From positions 65,194,001-65,258,000 of the forward strand of contig CM075353.1 of assembly GCA_037693485.1 (NCBI GenBank): a stretch of 64,000 nucleotides of DNA, read 5' to 3'. This DNA is from Kitagawia praeruptora (taxonomy: Eukaryota; Streptophyta; Magnoliopsida; Apiales; Apiaceae). Positions within the stretch are counted from its first letter, which is position 1. Every line of letters begins with the position of its first letter. The notes beneath the pieces were generated by a model. It saw only the letters and a program-made list of their open reading frames with translations. It ran no database searches and had not been told where the DNA came from. Below, piece after piece: positions 11,432 to 21,658 of the stretch. The position numbers and the translations under genes were made by a program.

Positions 11432-14400
11432 CATTTTAGCTGCTACTTTAATGACACAGGACTGTCTTAAAACATTTTGACTATCCTACTTTAAGACGAG
11501 CAAACTGTAATTTTTCATGATAGAAAATGCTTCAGTATGTGTGTCTTTGTCGTGCTTTTAAATGCTGGCTTAAGCTGACTAGCCAGAATCTATGACAAAA
11601 CTCTTTGATTATCTATTAATTGCTGCCAAATCGTGTTAATGGGCAAATTGCGTAAAGCTTTAATAGTACTCAGTATTGGAATACAAATTACAGCCTAAAT
11701 TTCCTATAGTTCCGATAAGAAGCTTCTTTTGGGCGTATCAGAGAAGACAACAAAGTCAAATAACATAAGTTAGGGTTACTTTTGGTGGGTTAGGCTTTGA
11801 CAGCTTTCAGTTCAATAAGTTGTAGATTTACACAGTTTTAGTTTGGCCCCTATTATTATATGTTATTGTTGCAATTTCTTTAAAATAGAGAATAAGGATC
11901 TTGAGGTAAAGCTCAGGAAATTTTCCTGAGTCAGTCTTCTAAAACGACAGTGTTTCATAAAATAAAAGCTTTTCACATACTATGAAGGGTAAACATTCAC
12001 TGTTATGCCTATTTTTAAGAACCTAGAGGTGTATATCCATGTCTATTTGTTTTCCAAATTATTTTATGGGAAATTCTCAGTGGTACCCTCGTAGTATTGA
12101 CTTTTCCAAATGGTACACCAAATACTTTTGACTTCTATTTGGTACCACTGTACTATTATATCATTCCGTGATATACCCATACCGTCAATTCCCGTTAATC
12201 AAACATTATATGATCTCGTAAAAAATATAAAAATACAAAAGAAAATTCTCAATGGTACCCTCGTCGAATGGACTTTTTCAAATGGTACCAAATTGTTTTA
12301 ACTTCCATTTGGTACCACTCTACTATAATGTCACATGTTATACCCCAATCGTAAACCCCCGTTAATCAAACCTTAAATAACATGCTAAGTACTACTCCCT
12401 CCGTCCCACTCATTTCTTTACATGTTTCTTCAACACTGCTTGGCACGCATTTTAAGGTGTATATTAAGTATAGTTCCATTACTTATTTTTAAAATTTTCC
12501 TTTTTTGAATAAAAATTTACATATTAAATTTTATTCAGAAGAAAAAAAATTTAAAAATAAATTTTGGAACTATACTTTATAAGAGCCTTAAAATGCGTGC
12601 CAAGCCCTCTTGTCCCCAGCGTAAAGAACTCGTTGGGACAGAGGGAGTATATTTTATCGTTTTGATGTTAACATTTTTTACGAAATATATGTTACTCCCT
12701 CCGTCCCTTTGAATTCTTTACATTTGCGGACCAGTTTCCGGCACGGATTTTAATGTGCATTTTAAGGGTAGTTCTATAACTTATTTTTGATATTTTCTTC
12801 TTTTTTTTTTGTATAAAAATAGAACAATCCTATTTTTATACAAAAAAGAAAATATCAAAAATAAGTTATAGAACTATCATTAAAATGCACCTTAAAAATG
12901 CGTGTCAGACACGCACTTTTTTATGTAAAGAAATGGGTGGGACAGAGGGAGTATTAAATTTTAATACTTCGTAAGTAGTTAATGACAAAGGCCTGCAGAT
13001 CAATTGTTATCTTAAGTAAAAAAGGATAATATGTTGTAATGATATTTCAAAAAGAATTAATAGATATTGAATAAGGTAACATGTACGTGAATAGCAGAAA
13101 TACGTCTACTTAACATTCATTATTGACACGTAGCTAGAAACCACAGACTCAACTTTCACAAATGGTACTGTTTTGAAAAAGTATCTCAGGAAACTTTCCT
13201 TAGGTTAAACCGCATGATCCTTATTCTCTTTAAAATGAAATATCAACAAAATATTGATAAATATGAAGATAATGACTTTGATATATAAATACTTGTAATT
13301 ATATGAATATGAAGAACTAAATTATATTTATAATTTATTTGGTTAATTTTCCACTCGAGCGCTAGAAGATCTGTCCGCCACATAGGTCCGCTTAATACTT
13401 TTTTCAGTTTTTGTAACGTTGGTCTATGTTGGTAAATACAATATACTCCCTATGTCGCAATTTATTTGTCTTGTTTGACTTTTTATGGTCATACTGTCCC
13501 AACTTTGACCGAAAATTTCATATAGCATGTAATAAAAAACAATTATAAAAAGTATATCATTGGAAAGTATATCTACTCTACTTTAATATGTATATTTCAG
13601 TTTTTCAAAATTAGGAAAGAATGATTTTTAATTTATAGTCAAAGTTGAGTTAATTTGACCGCAAAAAGTCAAACAAGATAGATATATTGGGAAGGAGGGA
13701 GTATCATTTAGTTGTAATAATTTTTGTCAATTGATAGTTGAATGTGTAGAAATTAAATGCACCCATCTTGCATATGGGATCTATTATTATTTTACTAGTA
13801 AACATGTTTTGATCTTCATACATCGTGAAATAAAATAGTTCTTGTTTTCTGCTAGTATTATCCGATTTACATGCTATGTATGCTTGGACTAGTCATTTGC
13901 TGCAATTTTTCTGCATTTCAGGAAAAGTTTAAACTGAAATTGTTTAGGCTATTGTGCCATTTCAGATTCTTGTTTAAATCTTTTTTTTGGGAAGGACATA
14001 ATTTATTATATGTCTGCATGTTTTGCCATCAATTGTAAGCAATGTTTGCTGAAAAATATGATATTGATATATCATAGTTTCTCTCAGATTGTAAAAGATC
14101 GCAAATGGAAGGAAGTCACAGTTATTTTCAAATACCCATCTACCATAACAAGCGCATCTTTTGTCCTAAGGAAGTACTACCAGTCCTTGCTTTATCATTT
14201 TGAGCAGGTTTATTACTTCCGGAAAAAAACTCGTCCTGTCCTAGCTACTGGTACTTACATATTGACCTTGTTGATACTTTTGTGTTCTAACTGAACTTAT
14301 TCTATAGACTTAAATATAAAAAATAGTCCCACTTTTGTTGTCACAGATTCAGTAAGCACAATCGTCAACGGATCTTCAGCTCAGAATCTCTTGAAGGACA

Positions 14401-16851
14401 GTGCTACTGTGCATCACCTTTCAGGCAAGATAGCTCCTATCCTGCTAATGCCGACTTGACTACTATATGGGATCTCAGATATTTAAGTTTCAGATTAGTG
14501 TCTAAGTTTGACATTATGTCTCAGTTCCAATTCAATATGTTTCGGATTTCGGTCTAGTATATCATGTGGCATCTCATGACATCTGACTATCAGGAAAGAG
14601 ATTTTATTTAATATGTTACTATAAGATACCAGAATACAAGGGGGGAAAATTCTGCTGCCTCGTTTGTACCAGATTGCCTTAAGTAAAGGCAAAGACTAAA
14701 GTAAGTCCATAAGGCATCTACAAAAACAATTAAAATTGAACAAACACGTATTAAGATAGATCAAATCAGAATTTCCTTCATCAAACCTACAATCATTGAT
14801 CAGATATCTTCCACTGTGGTAAATCCTTAAAAAACAGCCTTCTTAGAGAGACAATCTAACAATCTGTTGTAGTCATGATGAATACATATATCTACATATA
14901 TCTGACTTGTCGAAATGCATTCGAACAATTGACGAGAATCGCAATCACATTTAACCCAAATCAATGAGCCAATACAATAAAATCCTGCAGATCTACAATC
15001 CCGAATAACAAAAAACAACTAAACCCTCACAAGGAAAGAGAACAAAACCCAAAATATGGTTAGCAAAACCCACCTACAGGGTACTAAGACTCTCTTTAGA
15101 CTCTCACTAAAGAGAGAGATTTATTTTAAAAGTAATCAAAAGCAAGAAAAACTAATGAAAGGGGGCTTATCATCAACCTTTTTGGTTGATGACTGTCCCT
15201 AAATGAGAGAATAAAAATTAGGGTTTTTTGGGGAGGACGAAGAAGGGGGAGCCCGCCCTTTACTTACGTAGCTAAATTTAGCTCATCAGAAACTTAGTAT
15301 ATCTCTACACTCAAGTCATACTGTAAATTTGGATTTAATGTGGATCTGAGCAGAAAGCTTTAGTTCATGCTTTTGAACAGATTTCATAACTTTAAAACGA
15401 TAGGTTGAGCACTTAAGAAATATTGTGGTTAATAGTACTAATAGTGGTGTAGCAGGGTCTAATGCAGATTCATTCTTACTTGGGTGGAAACAAGACAAGT
15501 GTACATCTCTTTCAAATATTCCCAACATATAAAGTTTATCAGTTAAGTTTTTTATTAAAATATAAAATCTCGTCCCTTCCTCCGCGCTTTCGAAAACAAC
15601 CACACTCACCCTCAATGGTTCTGGAGTACCCAGAATTCCTAGTATGAGTTAAAATAATTATTGCTGGTGTTCTATAGGCTTGGACTTGATCTTGTTATGC
15701 TACATCATCTAGTACATTATAGACTTATAGTATGTGTATTAAAGTTGCGTAAGATATATCATAGAGATATTTACCTTTAGATACCCTAATGTTTCATCTT
15801 GTTGAAACCTTATTGGATATATGCATATTGTTATAAACTTGTATTTGGGATTTGTTTTTATAAACAGCTGGCTCCAACTTGGAGCCTGGTAGCTCAGTGA
15901 TCGGAACAATTGATGCAAAATTTGACAGTGGATATATAGTTACCGTGAACTTGGGCTCTGAGCAGTTAAAGGGTGTAATTTACCATACCCCTACAGAATT
16001 ACAGTTGTCTCAAAATTCTAATAATACTGCTGCACCTCGTCGCCGAAGCCGGAATAGGTTTGGGGATCCCTCGTGGTTCGAGGAAAGTAGTAGTAGTGGG
16101 TATAGCTATTTCTATGCTGAGAATTACAACAAGCTACAGCCTATGTACGACAGGCAAGAGAAGGTCATGAACAAGAAAATTTGGCTTCTATGGAGCAGAC
16201 TTACAGAGGCTGAGAAACAGGTACTGGATACAATCTCTTTAATCATTCCTTTCATCTCATTTCTTATTAGTGTTTCTCACTGTGAAGAGGTACTCAAATG
16301 AGGTACTTGATATGTTATGTTATTTTATAGCATCTTTCAGAATCAGTATACTGTGAGACTACATATTGCAATGCCAAAATAGCATTTAGCTAAATGAGCA
16401 GTTGCATTGTGGTATAGTACAGTTCATTGCGTTTGTTGTTTTTTTTTTTGTTGGTCAGCGTTGTGTTTGTTGTCTAAGAATGTATTTGTTATGTCTTTGT
16501 GGATGATAAGAAGAATAAAATATGTTTCTGTTGATTCAAATAATGTAAGAGTAATATTATATAATTTTACATCCGTATGTGTACTACATCAGGAAAGAAT
16601 ATTATTAGTGATCACTCCTCGTGTAATCACACGAAAAATGGAAAGAAAAAAAAATGAAAAAAAGATGTAAGAAAAAAAAATGAAAAAAAGATGTAAGCAG
16701 AATTCATTTTTTAGTTCAGTACTTCACTACTTCCATTGATTCGCTTTCCTGCTCAACGATGACTTGATCAAATAAAAAACTCCGAGCTTCTTCAGGCCGC
16801 CATTGAATAATATTATCTGCTGTGTTGCAGGTCTATCATAACAAAGAATGA
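6159..16851 (+). CDS. ARID-HMG box protein (HMGB9/10/15 type), truncated
   Basis: Six exons: 6159-6331, 11054-11132, 14088-14250, 14347-14424, 15868-16220, 16831-16851. They join in frame to 288 codons plus stop. Residues about 36-132 form an ARID DNA-binding domain: LHNFHASFGSKFKVPTIGG, LDLHRLFVEVTSRGGIEK, then DRKWKEV, ASFVLRKYYQSLLYHFEQ and VYYF. This is the plant ARID-HMG family signature (nuclear proteins that bind AT-rich DNA). Residues about 165-200 are the conserved linker (GSSVIGTIDAKFDSGYIVTV). An HMG box begins near residue 231 (GYSYFYAENYNKLQP, then WLLWSRLTEAEKQVY) but stops at VYHNKE. Family members run past 300 residues and complete helix III; here its remains (MRHKQRYK) lie in another frame of the last exon. 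Intron 4 uses a GC donor. The gene may be a recent pseudogene or encode an ARID protein with a crippled HMG box. Confidence 0.8.
8465..8777. mobile_element. Stowaway MITE nested in the hAT-like element
   Basis: TIRs CTCCCTCCGTCCCAAT and ATTGGGACGGAGGGAG are flanked by TA (8463-8464, 8778-8779). Internally there is a 40-bp-class tandem repeat and a duplicated aatgttaacaatctattggg near the right end. Confidence 0.85.
8513..8700. repeat. Minisatellite inside the Stowaway MITE
   Basis: Four to five copies of a roughly 42-bp unit built on agtagtgggtgtaatagt followed by ttgttaaaataagtga. The MITE has expanded by internal tandem duplication. Confidence 0.8.
10152..10698 (-). mobile_element. TRIM array: three LTRs, two internal domains
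   Basis: Three LTRs of about 75-81 bp (10152-10226, 10369-10446, 10618-10698), each reading tgttaagtaac...ttttaaca in plus orientation, alternate with two internal segments. The internal segments have a Met-tRNA-type primer site on the minus strand; the second is degraded, ending TATACCA before LTR3. They also have a purine-rich tract (seen as TCCTCCCC or TTCTCC on plus) beside the next LTR. It is the same family as the single element at 22577-22902. No convincing TSD (tgata / tgtat). Confidence 0.75.
11401..11430. repeat. (TA)n microsatellite in intron 2
   Basis: About 15 TA units directly following gtgaatgtca. Confidence 0.95.
12065..12390. repeat. Tandem duplication of about 180 bp
   Basis: The unit starts gaaattctcagtggtaccct and recurs as gaaaattctcaatggtaccc at about 12240. 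Both copies include TTTGGTACCACT, ACTATTATAT/ACTATAATGT and CCCGTTAATCAAAC. Non-coding, within the intron 2 Mutator-like element. Confidence 0.75.
12395..12647. mobile_element. Stowaway MITE (foldback)
   Basis: TIRs CTCCCTCCGTCCCACTC and GGGACAGAGGGAG sit between TA target dinucleotides (12393-12394, 12648-12649). The arms are self-complementary almost to the centre (GGCACGCATTTTAAG near the left, CTTAAAATGCGTGCC near the right). Confidence 0.9.
12695..12951. mobile_element. Stowaway MITE, second copy of the same family
   Basis: CTCCCTCCGTCCC and GGGACAGAGGGAG termini with TA at 12693-12694 and 12952-12953. It shares the GGCACGGATTTTAATGTGC arm with its neighbour 48 bp upstream. The arms are nearly perfect inverted copies through TATCAAAAATAAGTTATAG. 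Confidence 0.9.
13446..13701. mobile_element. Stowaway-like MITE in intron 2
   Basis: Left end CTCCCTATGTCGCAATTT; right end TATTGGGAAGGAGGGAG; TA on both sides (13444-13445, 13702-13703). Inner arms share TTGTCTTGTTTGACTTTTT with its inverse near 13655-13685. Related to the copy at 62617-62860. Confidence 0.8.
14425..15867 (+). other. Intron 4 of the ARID-HMG gene
   Basis: The donor is GC (TCAG/GCAAGA) and the acceptor is AACAG at 15867. Two perfect hairpins stand close together: CTCTCTTTAG / CTAAAGAGAG (15090-15116) and CATCAACC, TTTTT, GGTTGATG (15171-15191). A minus-strand aaaccctaatttttattctc near 15220 resembles the start of a retroposed leader, but no poly-A or TSD was found. Confidence 0.5.
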
Positions 16852-17177
16852 GACACAAGCAGAGATATAAGTGAGGTTTGGAGCTCAGGTGACATTAGAG
16901 ACTAGATAATATATAGGACATTAGATTACAGTACCGAAGAGAATGCACACTAAATTTCTTCCTTGTCTAATAGCTGTTTAATGTTATTACCGTTGGAGTA
17001 CTTAAGTGGCCATCTTCTTTTTCTTTTTCTTCCTCGTCTATTTGTTTTTTCTATGTAGAAGTCCAATTTTTGACTTTGGATTGGTGGCGAACATGACCAA
17101 GTCAGCAACTCAGCATCTTTGAGAACCAAGATGATACTTGGTGCATGTTTGGCTGGCCATATAAGTTGCATATGTGG
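16852..17177. other. 3' flank of the ARID-HMG gene
   Basis: Presumed 3' UTR and downstream DNA. The frame just after the stop holds shifted HMG-box remains (MRHKQRYK at about 16847-16870). No clear polyadenylation signal and no other gene. Confidence 0.4.
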
Positions 17178-17185
17178 GCCAAAAG

Positions 17186-17929
17186 TAGACCCGGCAATTT
17201 TCAATACGACACGAAAAAACAACATGAAACGACACGAAAATTTAGTGTTTGGGTTTGCATTTTTAGTACACGACACGAAAGTACACGAACACGAAAGTAC
17301 ACGACCAAGATTTAGTGTCGGGTTTGGGTTTACCCTTTAAGTACACGACACGAAGTACACGAAATAAATAAATAAATAAATATATATTTATAATTTTTTT
17401 AACAATAATATACAAGTAAGTCAAATTGTCAAGGCTCTTCCTCAACATCTCTCTCAATCTCTCGTCTCTTCCATATCTCTCTCCCTCCTTATCTCAATCT
17501 CAATCTCTCTTCTCTCCCTTATCTCTCTCGTCTCTCAATTAACTGTCTTGTTTTGCTTTGTCAAAAAAAAAAAAACTGTCTTATTATGTTGGTATTAGAT
17601 ATTAGATATTTTAATATTTTTATTAGACATTTAACATTTATATTTGTGATTATACATAAATTTATAATATTATTTATAAATACTATGTAAAAATACATTT
17701 TTAATATATATTTGTAAAAATATTATCGAAAATTGTAATATTTTAATATATTTATATTTATTTTTATTCTTATTATTAATTAAAATAACACGAAACACGA
17801 CACGAAACGTACATGAAACGAAAGTACGCGAACACAAAATGACACGAACCCCTAAACGGGTGATTTTGGGTTTAGCATTCAGGTACATGAAACACGAAAG
17901 TACACGACACGAACGAATTGCCAGGTCTA
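17186..17929. mobile_element. Non-autonomous hAT-like element, perfect 8-bp TSD
   Basis: The termini TAGACCCGGCAATTTTC and, inverted, TAGACCTGGCAATTCGTT lie between perfect 8-bp copies of gccaaaag (17178-17185 and 17930-17937). Repeated ACACGAAAGTACACGA words occupy both sub-terminal regions. The middle holds CTCTCT-rich and AT-rich DNA. No transposase. Confidence 0.85.
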
Positions 17930-17973
17930 GCCAAAAGCCGTTTCTGTTTTTAGCTGTCCGCTTATTCCCACTT

Positions 17974-18152
17974 GGCCCCCGGTCCACAGCAAACATTTGT
18001 CAAATACTGTTACAGAACATATGATCTCCCAGCTGTTGGATCAACGATCCAACGGCTGGGATTTAAAAAAAATCCCGCAGAAACTTTCCGTGGTACGGTG
18101 AAATTACAAAAATGTCCCCGCCCACGTACCGCAGAAAGTTTCCGCGGTACGG
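17974..18152. repeat. Left TIR of the PMD-carrying Mutator-like element
   Basis: Inverted match to 21463-21649. It contains GATCAACGATCCAACGGCTG and two GTACCGC..GCGGTAC palindromes: 18073-18098 (decayed) and 18125-18151 (CGTACCGC, AGAAAGTTTC, CGCGGTACG). These are candidate transposase sites. Confidence 0.9.
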
Positions 18153-18773
18153 GACCCTTCTGTTTTGTTCGCCCTTTTTGCAGTAGCAGTTCACAGACAT
18201 CACAAAACACAAATTGGTTGAAAATTAGGGATTCTCTGGCGAACTATTGCGATTAATTGGCGAAACTGAGGAGCAAGCTTCGATTCTCTGCCTGTTCTTC
18301 ATCGTTTTAGGTGTGTATTGCCTTCTTAATCTATTTTTGTGCTTTAATGTGTGTATACATTCGAATGTATGTATAAATTATAGTTTAGAGGTGATTTTGT
18401 GGATTTTGTGAATTTTGTGGAATTTGTGGATACGATGGTATGTGTATAATTGTTTAACTTCGAATTAAGAATTGTTGGTTACCTTTTGGAGGGATTTTTT
18501 GTTGAACTATAGTCCATTTAAAGTGTTTAAATAATTTCATTAGTGGTAAAATTCGAATTTAGGGTGTATATTTTTGATTGATTAGAGGCATTGTTTGTTG
18601 CAATTGAATTTATGGTTTAAGAATTATGATCTAGGGTTTAAGAATATGAGGATACTTTGAATTTTTTGGTTACTAATTCGAATTGAGTATTATTTTTGGT
18701 TATTAATTTAGTTTAAATTTGAACATATAGGGGCCATATTTTTTTAACATGTTTTTTAATGTTATTTCCAGAA

Positions 18774-19763
18774 ATGGATCATTTCAACGATGACTTGCTT
18801 GACACTTTGCCGGGTCCTAGTAGAGCGAACGTCATTTGGGATAACCGCTATCATGTTAGCGAGGATGTGTGGGATGGTAGTGGGAGAGAGGAGTTGGATT
18901 GTATATGTGGTAATAGGGCGATGCGGGATTGGAAGTTACGAAGACCGCAGAGGGAGCTTCTACATATGATGGGGTTTGGGATTTTTACCAACCCCCATGT
19001 TGTGTTGGGTAACGATGCGAGGCTCATTTATGCTATGATTGAGCGGTGGAGGCCTGAGACGAACACCTTCTTCATGAGGCAAGGGGAAATGACGGTTACG
19101 TTGGAGGATGTAGGCTACATCTTAGGATTGCCGGTTGTTGGTGAGGCTGTGACATGTGGTCTCATAGAGAATCGGAAAGAGTTCTTTGTTCGTAATTGGT
19201 TTGAGCCGTTGACAGATGAGGAGGTGGATGATGCGTTGTTTAGAAATCATATCAAGTTGACATGGCTCTTTGACAGATATGGTAGACAGAAGCCGGAGAA
19301 ACGTAATGCCGAGGCAACTATTGTACATACACAGGCATACTTGGTATTTTTGTGTGGTGCCGTTCTTTTCCCTACGAAGGACAGAGCCTATGCCCATGTG
19401 AGATACATTGTGCCCTTGTCCAACATCCGGGAGATTCATAATTATGCTTGGGGTGCAGCGGTGTTAGCTCATACCTATAGAGGGTTGGAGATTGCTGCGA
19501 GGAAGGGTAGTAAGAGTGTTGTTGCTTGTGTGTGGTTATTGCATATCTGGTCCTACGAGAGATTTCCTCGCATTGGCGTGCCTCAGCGGGACCTTGATCA
19601 GGATGATTATCCGGTTACAGAGGGTTGTGCTTATTCCTCTCATCAGGGTATTAATAAGAAGCGGCGTCAGTCCGGTCCTCACCACAACTTACCATTTTAC
19701 CACAATCTTCTTCTTTCTCCCGTACAAATTGTCTTGCCAATGCCTTTTGAGCATTTTCAATGA
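18774..19763 (+). CDS. Plant mobile domain (PMD/MAIN-like) protein, transposon-borne
   Basis: I chose the ATG at 18774 (MDHFNDDLLDTLPGPS) because a splice acceptor, TTATTTCCAG, ends three bases before it. The matching donor AG/GTGTGT at 18310-18311 gives a 461-bp intron in the 5' UTR. Landmarks are LLHMMGFGIF (about residue 67), LIYAMIERWRPETNTFF, MTVTLEDVGYILGLPVVGEA and YAWGAAVLAHTYRGL. This is the aminotransferase-like plant mobile domain (PF10536) found in MAIN/MAIL1 and in transposons. The similarity fades near DQDDYP (about 19610). The last 40 or so residues appear to be antisense transposase DNA, so the natural C-terminus is lost. 329 residues remain. The leader and promoter would lie inside the TIR and the 150 bp next to it. 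Confidence 0.75.
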   Translation: MDHFNDDLLDTLPGPSRANVIWDNRYHVSEDVWDGSGREELDCICGNRAMRDWKLRRPQRELLHMMGFGIFTNPHVVLGNDARLIYAMIERWRPETNTFFMRQGEMTVTLEDVGYILGLPVVGEAVTCGLIENRKEFFVRNWFEPLTDEEVDDALFRNHIKLTWLFDRYGRQKPEKRNAEATIVHTQAYLVFLCGAVLFPTKDRAYAHVRYIVPLSNIREIHNYAWGAAVLAHTYRGLEIAARKGSKSVVACVWLLHIWSYERFPRIGVPQRDLDQDDYPVTEGCAYSSHQGINKKRRQSGPHHNLPFYHNLLLSPVQIVLPMPFEHFQ

Positions 19764-21299
19764 ATTCTTTCAATCCCGTGGCGGAACTCACATAACTATC
19801 AAAGAAAGAATTCATCCCCTCACTTCTTGAAGTAGTATTTTGACCCGCTGAGAAAGTATTCATAGTATATGCAATGATACATTTCTCCTTCAACTCATAT
19901 AACACCTATAACCATTTATTTTCTTCTAACTCGTATTTCTCCATCAAGGATTCCCATCTAGCCTCAAATTCACATCCGATCAACGAGTTATAAATACAAT
20001 GGTTAAAGTCCACTTTGAAGTCCGGAAAGCTAGAATAATAATGTGCTAATTTCTCCGGGAATTTGTTACTAATGTGCCATGAGCATAACAAATGGGTAGT
20101 ATTCGGGAGTACACTTGCAATAACATTTGCCATGGCTTGATCTTGATCGGTAATTATAGTCATTGGATGCTTATTCCCCATAGCTTCAAGCCAAGTACTC
20201 AGAACCCACTCAAAATTTGTTGTGTGTTCATCTCGCATTAATGCAAAACCAAATATCACTGAGTGGTAATGGTGGTTAACGCCAGTAAAAGGGACAAATG
20301 GCATGGCATATCTATTTGTCCGATATGTCGTGTCAAATGCCACAACATCACCAAAATTTTGGTAGGCCATTAAACATCTAGGATCAACCCACACAAGACA
20401 TTTCAAACGATGTTTTTCATCAACTTGTGTTCTAATGAAAAAATTAGAACCACTTTCCTCATTCAATCTACATGACAAGTCTAATGCGGCTTGCACATCA
20501 CATTTTTCAAACCTTTTTTTCCTCTCATCACGTAGCACATTCCTAACATGTTGACTACCAAACCCTACTTTGTCATTACCTCCATGCATATTACCGATAA
20601 TATTCATTACTTGATAATCACGAACTCCCGAGCCACGAAGAGTTTTAATCAAACTACGAGTAGCGGTATTCACATGCTTTTCTCGTTGTATCAACTTCAT
20701 TTTGCTAGGAGTGACAAGTACGTGATTGTGATTTAACTCAAGACTAGTTATCTCCCAAAGACTTAAATTTTTCGAATAATTCACATACATCCGTACTTTG
20801 CATTCGCTCCTAGGAAGAATTTCTCTACGCCGTTTAGAACTACTACTTTCACCACTCTTCCCGGCAAGTTTACATACAAACGACTATATATTTCACTACT
20901 TTTAGAACGCCTTTGGGTTGATTGAATTTTAATACCGAATCCATTTTTTAGGGCATATGCCCTAAAAAAATTTTCCGCTTCTTCCAAAGTATGAAACAAT
21001 TGATGCATATATGGAATGCCATTTCCATCCACATTTTCATACACATTTTTACACTCTACATTATCCTCATTTTCATTTATATTTTCACCATCTAAATCAT
21101 CTTTTTCTTCAACACTAAATTCATCAACATTAATGAACTCATCATTATAAACAAATTTGGGGGTGCTAGGCTCATCACTTGCATCTAAAGCATCATCCAT
21201 ACTTAAATCATCAAGATGTAATGAATCTTCAACTTTTTTTTTTTCATTATCTTCTTTTTTTTTCGAACCAAACATACGAGCAAATAATTTATCCGCCAT
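19651..21299 (-). pseudogene. FAR1-type MULE transposase, broken
   Basis: It starts at MADKLFARMFGSKKK (ATG 21297-21299), with an acidic N-terminal region. A FAR1 DNA-binding domain follows: LFHTLEEAENFFRAYALKNG, then a one-base frameshift at about 20886-20892, then CKLAGKSGE, CKVRMYVNYS and ITSLELNHNHVL. The MULE transposase core follows: VVAFDTTYRTNRYAMPFVPF, NHHYHSVIFGFALM, TIITDQDQAMANVI and LLCSWHISNKF. The DDE aspartates FDTTY and TDQD are present. An in-frame TAG at 19906-19908 interrupts it before the MNSFFDSYV region. The protein runs into PMD antisense sequence near 19670, and the C-terminal SWIM zinc finger is missing. It has three lesions, so it is inactive. Confidence 0.85.
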
Positions 21300-21462
21300 A
21301 ATAAACAACAAAAAAACGTAGAGAGAAATATTACCTTGAAGAGACAACCAACTTACAGATTTGGAGATTAGAGGAGAGAGAGAGCAGTCGCCACTTTTTT
21401 TTTCTGTGGTGCATAAGTGAGGAGCAAGGTTGAGCACGGTTCTGGATAAGGGAACAGGGCCT

Positions 21463-21649
21463 CGTACCGCGGAAACTTTCTGCGGTACGTGGGCGGGGGC
21501 ATTTTTATAATTTCACCGTACCGCGGAAAGTTTCCGCGGTACGGTGTCAATTTTTTTTAAATCCCAATCATTGAATCGTTGATCCAACGGCTGGGAGATC
21601 ATATGTTGTGTAACAGTATTTGGCAAATGTTTGCTTTGGACCGGGGGCC
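21463..21649. repeat. Right TIR of the PMD-carrying Mutator-like element
   Basis: Contains two palindromes: 21463-21489, and a perfect one at 21515-21545 with 15-base arms ACCGTACCGCGGAAA around a single G. It ends GGACCGGGGGCC. Confidence 0.9.
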
Positions 21650-21658
21650 TTCCCACTT

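Larger units (their letters stand above)
11888..13228. mobile_element. Mutator-like element in intron 2
   Basis: The TIRs start GAGAATAAGGATC at both ends and remain similar for roughly 70 bases (TCAGGAAA, TTTCCTGAG, AAAACGACAGT-like). The flanks are 9-bp duplications tttaaaata (11879-11887) and tttaaaatg (13229-13237), 8 of 9 identical. It contains a tandem duplication and two Stowaway MITEs. No coding sequence seen. Confidence 0.7.
17974..21649. mobile_element. Mutator-like element with PMD gene and transposase
   Basis: Perfect 9-bp duplications ttcccactt flank it (17965-17973 and 21650-21658). TIRs of about 180 bp begin GGCCCCCGGTCC. Inside are two convergent genes: a plant mobile domain ORF on plus (18774-19763) and a FAR1/MULE-type transposase on minus (19651-21299), whose 3' ends collide. 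Mutator-like elements carrying a transposase are standard; PMD genes are known companions of some plant MULEs and Gypsy elements. This copy is not autonomous because the transposase is broken. Confidence 0.9.
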
